From Hymenobacter rubidus (lineage in GTDB: Bacteria; Bacteroidota; Bacteroidia; Cytophagales; Hymenobacteraceae): 64,000 bases of DNA. Under the pieces are notes generated by a model. It was not told the DNA's origin. It did no database searches and worked only from the letters and a program-made list of their open reading frames with translations. The stretch covers positions 19,821 to 83,820 of the forward strand of contig NZ_JAERQF010000025.1 of assembly GCF_016734815.1 (NCBI RefSeq), read 5' to 3'. The translations under genes and the position numbers were made by a program. This document shows positions 57,325-64,000 of this stretch, piece after piece (position 1 is the stretch's first letter; the number at the start of each line of letters is the position of its first letter).

Positions 57325-60300
57325 ATGTCAAACCCTTTACGAATACGACCAGGTATTGTGCGCTCGTTGCCACTTGTCCGGCAGGTCTGGTCCTGGCTGC
57401 TAATCCTGATGGCCGTGCTGGGCACCAGCCATTCCTCGTGGGGCCAGGCTACGTACTCAACGGTACCGCTAACGGCCGGAAGTTTCACGGCCGACGTCGT
57501 GGCCAATGGTCTCAGCCAGACGGCCGCTTCGGCCTCCACCACTGCGTCGGTGGACAACGGCAACTACCGTTTCATGGAAAGCACCTTCAGCTCAACGGCC
57601 ACGGCCAGCACCCGCACCCAGGGCCTGCCCCCCGGCGGTAGCCTGAGCAGTGCCGCTACTACCGGCCTGACTTTCCAACTGGCTTCCTATACCGGCAACA
57701 ACGCGCTCCGGCTGGCTACCACCGGTGCCACGGGCACCCTGGCGTTTGCCACGCCCCAGGCCGCCAGCGAGCTATACGTGCTGGCCAACGCCGGCAACGG
57801 GCCGATGGTTGCCTCGATGACCGTGAACTTCACGGATGGCACGACCCAGAGCTTCGGCAACCAGACCATCCCGGACTGGTACCTTGGCTCCCAGACCCTG
57901 GCCGCCAACACGGCCACCGCATTCCTGATGAAAGCCCGGATATTGGGCACCAGCACCACCCCCGAAACCACGACCACCGACCCGCGCCTCTACCAGATAA
58001 AGCTGACGCTGGACCCGGCCAACGCAACGAAGCTCATCTCGGGGGTTGCCATCACCCAGGTGGCGAGCACCAACACCGGGGTTATTGTGGTGGTGGGCGT
58101 TTCGGCCGCTACCTACCCCGCCTGCACGGCTCCGCCCACGGCGGGCACGGCGGCGGCTTCGCCGGCCAGCCTGTGCGCGGGCGGCACGGCCACCCTCACG
58201 CTGAGCGGCGTTAACACCGCCACGGGCCAGACCATCCAGTGGCAGTCGTCGACGACCAGCGCCACCACGGGCTTCACCAACATCACGGGCGCCACGGGAA
58301 CTACCTACACCACCCCGGCCCTGACGCAAACCACGTACTACCAGGCCGTGGTGACCTGCTCGGGCCAGTCGGCCACCTCCACGGTGGCCACCGTGACGGT
58401 GCTGGTTCCCACCTACGCCACGGTGCCTTACACCCAAGGCTTCGAGACGGCCTGGCTGAGCCGCTGCGGCACCAACGATGCCCCAGATGCGAGCTGGCTT
58501 AACACCCCCTCGACGGGTAACAACTCGTGGCGCCGCGACGACGACGGCGCCAGTGCCGGTTGGACCCTGCCAACCGGTGGGGCCTACAGCCCGGTTGGCT
58601 CCAATGCTGGCGGGGCCAGTTCCACGCACTCGGCCCGCTTCCACAACTACTACGCACCCAGCGCCAGCATCGGCACCCTAGACCTGTACCTGAATATGAG
58701 CGGCGGCACGGGCACCCCCACCCTGAAATTTGACTTCCGCAACTCGGATTCTAACCCGGTGGTGGTGCTGCTGAGCACCGACGGCGGGGCTACCTTCCCG
58801 ACCACGCTGCGAACGCTGGGCAATGTCTCGGCTTGGACCAGCTATACGACAGCCCTCCCTGCCACCGTGACACCCACCACGGTGATTCGCTTCCGGGCCA
58901 CGAGTAATTACGGCAGCTACGACAACGGGCTTGACAACGTGAGCGTGAGCTACGTTTCGTGCGCGGCGGCAACGGGCCTGGCGGCTACCACGACGGCAGC
59001 GGGCGCGACGGTTTCGGCCAGCATCGCGTTTACGCCGGTGACGGGCGCCGCCAACTACGCCTTCGCCATCAGCCCGGCCGTGGCGGGCGCCCCCACCTCG
59101 GCGACGGCCTCGCCCATCAGCCTGACCGGCCTGGCCTACAGCACGGCCTACACCGTGACGCTGACCACTAACTGCGGCAGCGCTACGGCACAGGCCGCTA
59201 CCTATACCTTCACCACTCCCTGTGCACCGCCCACCTACGCCACGGTGCCCTACACCCAAGGCTTTGAAGGTGCCTGGCTGAGCCGCTGCGGCACCAACGA
59301 CGTGCCCGACAACAGCTGGGCCAATACGCCCGTGACGGGCAATAACTCCTGGCGCCGCGAGGACGATGGCGCTAGCGCCGGCTGGAGCTCAACCGCCGGG
59401 GCGTACACCCCGACTGGCAGCCAGGGCAGCAGCCACTCGGCCCGCTTCCACAGCTTCAATGCCCCCAGTGGGGCAGTGGGTACCTTCGACCTCTACTTGG
59501 ACCTGAGCCCTGCTGGAACCAAGCGCCTCACGTTCGACTTCGTGAACGTTTCGACGGCTGGCAGCAAGGTTGAACTGCTGCTGAGTACCGACGGTGGGGC
59601 CACCTTCGGCACCACGCCGCTGCTGACGCTGACCACGTTTGCCACTTTCACGGCCCAAACGCTGGACCTGACGGCGACTTCGGCCACCAGTGTCATCCGC
59701 TTCAAGGCCACCAGCGACTTTGGCAGCTACGACATCGGGGTAGACAACGTGCAGGTGCGCGTGCTGCCCGCCATCGACCTGGCCGCCACCGCGCTGGCTA
59801 CGCCCACCGCCACCCAGGGCTGCTACGGCAGCGCCGAAACCGTGGCCGTGACCGTGACCAACCAGGGCTCAGCCGCTCTCGACTTTACCGCCAACCCGGC
59901 TACGGTGACGGCGGTGGTTACCACGCCCAGTGGTCCGCAGACGTTGACTGGCAGCATCACCACCGGCACGCTGGCCGCCGGCGCCACCCAAACCGTGACG
60001 CTCGCCCCCACCCTGAACATGACGGCGCTGGGCACCTATGCCTTTGCCCTCACGGCCACGGTGACCGGCGACGGCAATACCGCCAACGACCTGCTGACGC
60101 CGTCGCCGACCCGTACGGTAGTGGCCCCGGTGGCTGGTACACTGGCCCCCGCCGCTGCGTTCATCTGCAACAGCGGCACGGCCGCCCTCACCCTGACGGG
60201 CGCGGCCAACGGCAGCATCCAGTACCAGAGCAGCAGCAGCGCCACGGGTCCGTTCACGAACATCAGCGGGGCCACGTCGGCTGCCTACACCACACCGGTG

Positions 60301-63300
60301 CTCACCACCACCACGTATTACCGGGCCCAGGTTACCTGCGGCACGAACGTGGCAATTTCCAACGTGAGCACCATCACGGTGAACACGCCGGTGGTGGCCA
60401 GCACCAACACGCCCATCGCCATTTGCGCCGGCACCACGGCTACGCTCACGGCTGCGGCTTCGACGGGCGCTTCGGTGCGCTTCTTCAGCGCCGCCACCGG
60501 CGGCACGGCCCTCGCGACTGCCACGGCTGGCTCGTATACCACGCCGCCGCTCACCGCCAGCACGACTTATTACGCCGAAGCCTACACGGGCGGTATCAGC
60601 GTGGCCGGTCTGGCCGACAACAGCGCCAGCAATGGCACATTTGCCCAGTCGTCACTCACCGATTATCCGTTGGGTTTCTCGGTAGCGCAGTCGGGGAGTC
60701 TGACATCGGTTGACGTATACCCAACGGCGGCAGGCACCCTCACCGTTCGCTTGTACCGGGTGAGCGGCACGCAGCCAGCTGGTACGGCCACAGCCGTCGC
60801 GGGCAGCGACGTGACCCTTACGGTGACGGCCGCCCAGGTGGGCACCCGCGTGACGGTACCGCTGAACTACGTGCTGACGCCCGGCGATTATAAGCTTTCA
60901 AACTTCGCAGGCGGCCTGGGCCGTTTCAGCACCTACTCGGGCAGCTACCCGTTGACTTCGGCTGATGGGGTACTGGTTGTGAAAGGGTCGTATACGTTTT
61001 TCAGTTCAACGTCGTACTCGAACACTACCTATAACAGCTTCTTTAACCTGACATTCAGCACCGAGTGCATCAGCGCGGCAACGCGCACGCCCGTTCAGGT
61101 AAACGTGACGCAGCCGGCCACGGCCACCTTGCCGGTTTCGACGGATGCTACCTGTGGCAGTTCGCCCTACCAGCTGGCGGGCACCGTGGGCGGCTCGGCC
61201 ACCACCGGCACCTACACCAGCAGCGGCACGGGCACCTTCTCGCCCAATGCCACCACGCTCAATGCAACTTACACTCCTTCGGCTGCCGACATCGCAGCCG
61301 GCTCGGCCACCATTACCCTGACGGCCACGGCTAGCCCCTGCGCCCCGGCAACAGCCACGCTGGCGCTCAGCATCACGCCCGCGCCGGTGGCTACGTTCGG
61401 CTACGGTAGCGCTGCAAGCTATTGCGTAAGCGGGGCCACCAACCCGACCGTTGTGCTAGGCACGGGTGCCACGGCGGGCACGTTTAGCTCGACCACAGGT
61501 TTGACTCTGAACGCCACCACCGGCGCCATCACGCTGGCCAGCTCTACCCCCGGCACCTACACCGTGACCAACACCGTGGCGGCCTCGGGTGCTTGCGCAG
61601 CAACGACTTCGACTGCTACCGTGACCATCACGGCCGCCCCCGTAGCGACGTTCGGCTACGGCACCAGCTCAACCTTCTGCGTAAGCGGGACTACCAACCC
61701 AACGGTGACGCTGGGCGCGGGCGCCACGGCCGGCACGTTCAGCTCCACCACCGGCCTGACATTGAATGCCACGACGGGGGCCATTACGCTGGCTTCCTCC
61801 ACGCCCGGCACCTACACCGTGACCAATACCATTCCTGCCGCCAACGGCTGCGCGGCCGCTACGGCCACTTCGCTGGTCACCATCACGACGGCGCCGGTAG
61901 CGACATTCAGCTACCCCGCGGCCACGACTTACTGCGCCGGCAGCACCAATACCGTTGCGCCTACGCTGGCCACCGGCGCTTCGTCGGGCACCTTCAGCTC
62001 CACCTCGGGCCTGGCCCTGAACGCCACCACCGGTGTCATTACGCTGGCTACTTCGTTGCCCGGCACCTACACCGTGACCAATACCATTGCCGCTTCCGGT
62101 GCCTGCGTAGCCGCCTTGGCCACTGCCACGGTGACCGTTGCCCCCGCTACATCGGCAGCCTTCACCTACAATGGCCCCTCATTCTGCGTGAGCGGGGCTA
62201 CAGCTCCGGCTGCTACCGTCACCGGTACGGCTGGCGGTACCTTCAGCTCGACGACGGGCCTGACGCTCAATGCCACAACGGGTGCCATCACGCTGGCCTC
62301 CTCCACGCCCGGCACCTACACCGTGACGTACGCCGTGGCAGGCGCCTGCGGCACCAGCAGCACCCAGTCAGTGACCATTACAGCGGCGCCCCTGGCTACG
62401 TTCAGCTACGGTACCACCTCGACTTACTGCGTGAGCGGCACGACGGCTCCGGCCGTGGTGCTGGGCACCGGTGCCACGGCGGGTACCTTCTCTTCTACAA
62501 CGGGCCTGACCCTGAACGCCACGACGGGCGCCATTACGCTCTCGTCTTCGACGCCGGGTACTTACACCGTAACCAACACCATTGCCGCTGCCAACGGCTG
62601 CGCGGCCGCTACGGCCACTTCGTCGGTCACCATCACGGCGGCGCCGCTGGCCAGCTTCACGTACCCGGCCGCCGCCATCTGCGCCGGGCAAACGGCGACA
62701 GTGGCTCCTGCGCTGGGGACTGGGGCTACGGCGGGCACCTTTAGCTCCACGACAGGCCTGACGATTAACGCCACCACCGGTGTCATTTCGCCTTCGACTT
62801 CAACGGCTGGCACCTACACGGTGACCAACACCGTGGCCGCCGCCGCCGGCTGCGCGGCAGTGACCAGCACGCAATCGGTGACGATTCTGCCGCTGGCGGT
62901 GGCCACGTTCAGCTACGGCACAACGTCGACGTACTGCGTGAGCGGGACTGCCGCCCCGGCGGTGGTACTGGGCACGGGCGCCACGGCGGGTACGTTTAGC
63001 TCGACCACAGGTTTGGCCCTGAACGCCACCACCGGCGCCATCACGCTGGCCAGCTCTACCCCCGGCACCTACACCGTGACCAATACCGTGGCCGCTTCGG
63101 GTGCCGCCTGTGCCAACACGGCCACCTCGACCGTGACCATCACAGCAGCGCCGCTGGCGACGTTCAGCTACGCTTCGGCGGCGGGCTGCGCGGGGGCCGC
63201 TAGCACCGCGGCACCCACACTGGCAACGGGCGCAACGGCCGGCACCTATAGCTCGACGACGGGCCTGACCATTAACGCTAACACGGGGGCAATTACGCTA

Positions 63301-63903
63301 GCTTCGTCAACGGCCGGCACCTACACCGTGACCAACACGGTAGGCGCCGCCGGCGGCTGTGCGGCAGCTACGGCCACGACCACCTTCACCGTGAACCCGC
63401 GGCCGGCAGCACCGGTGCTCACGGCTACGTACAACGGCACCACCACGACCCTCACCTCCAGTGCTGCCACGGGCAACCAGTTCTACCTGGGCGGAAACAT
63501 CATCACCGGAGCCACGGGCCAGACCTACGTCATCACGGGCCTGCCGGCTCAGCTCGGGTCGTACACCGTGACGACGACCAACCCCACCACGGGTTGCGTG
63601 TCGCTCCCGTCCAACGTGCTGCTGGTGACGGCTGCTAAAGCCGCCATTGCCGGCACCAGCCTGAAGGTGTACCCCAACCCCACGCCCACCGGCCGGGTCA
63701 CCCTGGAGCTGGGTGGCTTCCGCTTGGCCACCCAGCTCACGGTGCTGGATGCCCTGGGCCGTGTGGTTAGCAGCGCCACGCTGCCGGCCAACAGCGGCAC
63801 CGCCATCCATACCCTGGACCTGAGCGGCGTGGCCACCGGCGTTTACCTGCTACGCTTGAGCAATGCCGACGGTGTGGAAAGCCGCCGCCTTGTGCGCGAG
63901 TAG
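57325..63903 (+). CDS. Giant T9SS-secreted repeat protein (adhesin-like)
   Basis: The start at 57325 gives 2192 residues with signal peptide (RQVWSWLLILMAVLGTSHSS, cleaved near WGQA). Domains in order: N-terminal beta domain (to about 58100), Ig-like domain (58118-58410), jelly-roll (58411-58950), fibronectin III-like (58960-59220), second jelly-roll copy (59227-59760), CARDB-like domain, further Ig-like domains with an inserted beta domain (60600-61060), eight tandem 84-residue repeats (61376-63400), a last Ig-like domain and a C-terminal T9SS sorting domain (LKVYPNPTPTGRV to the end). The jelly-rolls share PYTQGFE.AWLSRCGTND. It is probably displayed on the surface or released, and could mediate adhesion or gliding. 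Confidence 0.9.
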   Translation: MSNPLRIRPGIVRSLPLVRQVWSWLLILMAVLGTSHSSWGQATYSTVPLTAGSFTADVVANGLSQTAASASTTASVDNGNYRFMESTFSSTATASTRTQGLPPGGSLSSAATTGLTFQLASYTGNNALRLATTGATGTLAFATPQAASELYVLANAGNGPMVASMTVNFTDGTTQSFGNQTIPDWYLGSQTLAANTATAFLMKARILGTSTTPETTTTDPRLYQIKLTLDPANATKLISGVAITQVASTNTGVIVVVGVSAATYPACTAPPTAGTAAASPASLCAGGTATLTLSGVNTATGQTIQWQSSTTSATTGFTNITGATGTTYTTPALTQTTYYQAVVTCSGQSATSTVATVTVLVPTYATVPYTQGFETAWLSRCGTNDAPDASWLNTPSTGNNSWRRDDDGASAGWTLPTGGAYSPVGSNAGGASSTHSARFHNYYAPSASIGTLDLYLNMSGGTGTPTLKFDFRNSDSNPVVVLLSTDGGATFPTTLRTLGNVSAWTSYTTALPATVTPTTVIRFRATSNYGSYDNGLDNVSVSYVSCAAATGLAATTTAAGATVSASIAFTPVTGAANYAFAISPAVAGAPTSATASPISLTGLAYSTAYTVTLTTNCGSATAQAATYTFTTPCAPPTYATVPYTQGFEGAWLSRCGTNDVPDNSWANTPVTGNNSWRREDDGASAGWSSTAGAYTPTGSQGSSHSARFHSFNAPSGAVGTFDLYLDLSPAGTKRLTFDFVNVSTAGSKVELLLSTDGGATFGTTPLLTLTTFATFTAQTLDLTATSATSVIRFKATSDFGSYDIGVDNVQVRVLPAIDLAATALATPTATQGCYGSAETVAVTVTNQGSAALDFTANPATVTAVVTTPSGPQTLTGSITTGTLAAGATQTVTLAPTLNMTALGTYAFALTATVTGDGNTANDLLTPSPTRTVVAPVAGTLAPAAAFICNSGTAALTLTGAANGSIQYQSSSSATGPFTNISGATSAAYTTPVLTTTTYYRAQVTCGTNVAISNVSTITVNTPVVASTNTPIAICAGTTATLTAAASTGASVRFFSAATGGTALATATAGSYTTPPLTASTTYYAEAYTGGISVAGLADNSASNGTFAQSSLTDYPLGFSVAQSGSLTSVDVYPTAAGTLTVRLYRVSGTQPAGTATAVAGSDVTLTVTAAQVGTRVTVPLNYVLTPGDYKLSNFAGGLGRFSTYSGSYPLTSADGVLVVKGSYTFFSSTSYSNTTYNSFFNLTFSTECISAATRTPVQVNVTQPATATLPVSTDATCGSSPYQLAGTVGGSATTGTYTSSGTGTFSPNATTLNATYTPSAADIAAGSATITLTATASPCAPATATLALSITPAPVATFGYGSAASYCVSGATNPTVVLGTGATAGTFSSTTGLTLNATTGAITLASSTPGTYTVTNTVAASGACAATTSTATVTITAAPVATFGYGTSSTFCVSGTTNPTVTLGAGATAGTFSSTTGLTLNATTGAITLASSTPGTYTVTNTIPAANGCAAATATSLVTITTAPVATFSYPAATTYCAGSTNTVAPTLATGASSGTFSSTSGLALNATTGVITLATSLPGTYTVTNTIAASGACVAALATATVTVAPATSAAFTYNGPSFCVSGATAPAATVTGTAGGTFSSTTGLTLNATTGAITLASSTPGTYTVTYAVAGACGTSSTQSVTITAAPLATFSYGTTSTYCVSGTTAPAVVLGTGATAGTFSSTTGLTLNATTGAITLSSSTPGTYTVTNTIAAANGCAAATATSSVTITAAPLASFTYPAAAICAGQTATVAPALGTGATAGTFSSTTGLTINATTGVISPSTSTAGTYTVTNTVAAAAGCAAVTSTQSVTILPLAVATFSYGTTSTYCVSGTAAPAVVLGTGATAGTFSSTTGLALNATTGAITLASSTPGTYTVTNTVAASGAACANTATSTVTITAAPLATFSYASAAGCAGAASTAAPTLATGATAGTYSSTTGLTINANTGAITLASSTAGTYTVTNTVGAAGGCAAATATTTFTVNPRPAAPVLTATYNGTTTTLTSSAATGNQFYLGGNIITGATGQTYVITGLPAQLGSYTVTTTNPTTGCVSLPSNVLLVTAAKAAIAGTSLKVYPNPTPTGRVTLELGGFRLATQLTVLDALGRVVSSATLPANSGTAIHTLDLSGVATGVYLLRLSNADGVESRRLVRE
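61376..63400 (+). repeat. Eight tandem ~252-bp repeats in the secreted protein
   Basis: Each unit encodes about 84 residues centred on TAGTFSSTTGLTLNATTGAI followed by GTYTVTNT and ending in a beta strand such as TVTITA. Most have a Cys pair (YCVSG near the start and GC or AC near the end). Units 1 and 7 are almost identical at the DNA level over about 130 bp, while those between differ more, a pattern of recombination between copies. Confidence 0.9.
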
Positions 63904-63924
63904 CTCGGGGCCGGGCTGAAAACA

Positions 63925-63958
63925 AAAGCCCCCCGGCCAATTGGCCGGGGGGCCTTTG
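63925..63958 (+). terminator. Rho-independent terminator
   Basis: A long stem (GCCCCCCGGCCAA/TTGGCCGGGGGGC) flanked by A-run and short T-run lies 22 bases after the adhesin stop. A second hairpin (CGGGCTTTAGCCCG) follows at about 63974-63987. Confidence 0.85.
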
Positions 63959-64000
63959 ATTTTTGGCCGGCCCCGGGCTTTAGCCCGCCCTGTTTTTATC

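Noticed and set aside
61376..63400. Possible CRISPR or satellite array
   Set aside because: The unit is 252 bp, in frame and coding, with no short constant repeat and variable spacer; it is a protein repeat.

Overview
This window looks like chromosome from a GC-rich member of the Bacteroidota, most likely Hymenobacter or a close relative (Cytophagales). The evidence is: promoters of the TAnnTTTG type characteristic of the phylum, almost no Shine-Dalgarno sites, several GTG starts, a giant secreted protein ending in a type IX secretion (T9SS) sorting domain, many small lipoproteins, and families typical of the group (DUF4783, DUF6799-like). No rRNA, tRNA, CRISPR array, prophage, insertion-sequence transposase or replication origin was seen.

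Layout. 1-9.6 kb is an alpha-glucan region: a glycogen/maltodextrin phosphorylase (cut by the window edge), a secreted lipoprotein, two different exported GH13 amylases separated by a short-chain dehydrogenase, and an SLC45/GPH-like sugar permease. 9.7-11.8 kb holds an amine-oxidase-like flavoprotein and a possible haem-binding lipoprotein. 12-17 kb is the thrA-thrB-thrC operon on the minus strand, divergent from prfA. 18-26 kb is housekeeping (gpmI, nadC) mixed with lipoproteins and a ZIP transporter. 26-34.6 kb contains cbpA/cbpM-like chaperone genes, an acyltransferase, a large secreted protein, chrA and a 2-oxoglutarate oxygenase. 35.7-38.4 kb is an mcrB/mcrC restriction locus with a small AT-richer membrane-protein gene between the two. 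38.9-40.8 kb is an ECF sigma factor followed by a membrane-anchored trypsin-like protease that looks like an anti-sigma/protease fusion. 41.8-49.4 kb is a TetR-TolC-MFP-RND efflux operon with a promoter palindrome and an acyl-carrier-like gene at its 3' end. 49.7-57 kb has ispF, two paralogous M28 peptidases, a GxxExxY nuclease-family gene inside terminal inverted repeats, a LutB-like protein and a membrane protein. 57.3-63.9 kb is a 2192-residue T9SS-exported repeat protein.

The most striking property is the intergenic DNA. About seventeen gaps are filled, often exactly from a stop codon to near the next start, by long inverted repeats of several unrelated sequence families. In some families each arm is itself a hairpin, and paired base changes between copies keep the stems intact, as in REP doublets (REPINs). 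One family (words like GTTTCGCTAAG) occurs once as a gene-free 146-bp inverted repeat and once as the two ends of a 494-bp unit carrying the GxxExxY gene. That arrangement resembles a non-autonomous/autonomous element pair and is the best candidate here for an undescribed system. Internal junctions of both the thr and efflux operons also carry these elements. Functional names are family assignments made by reading motifs; no database search was possible.
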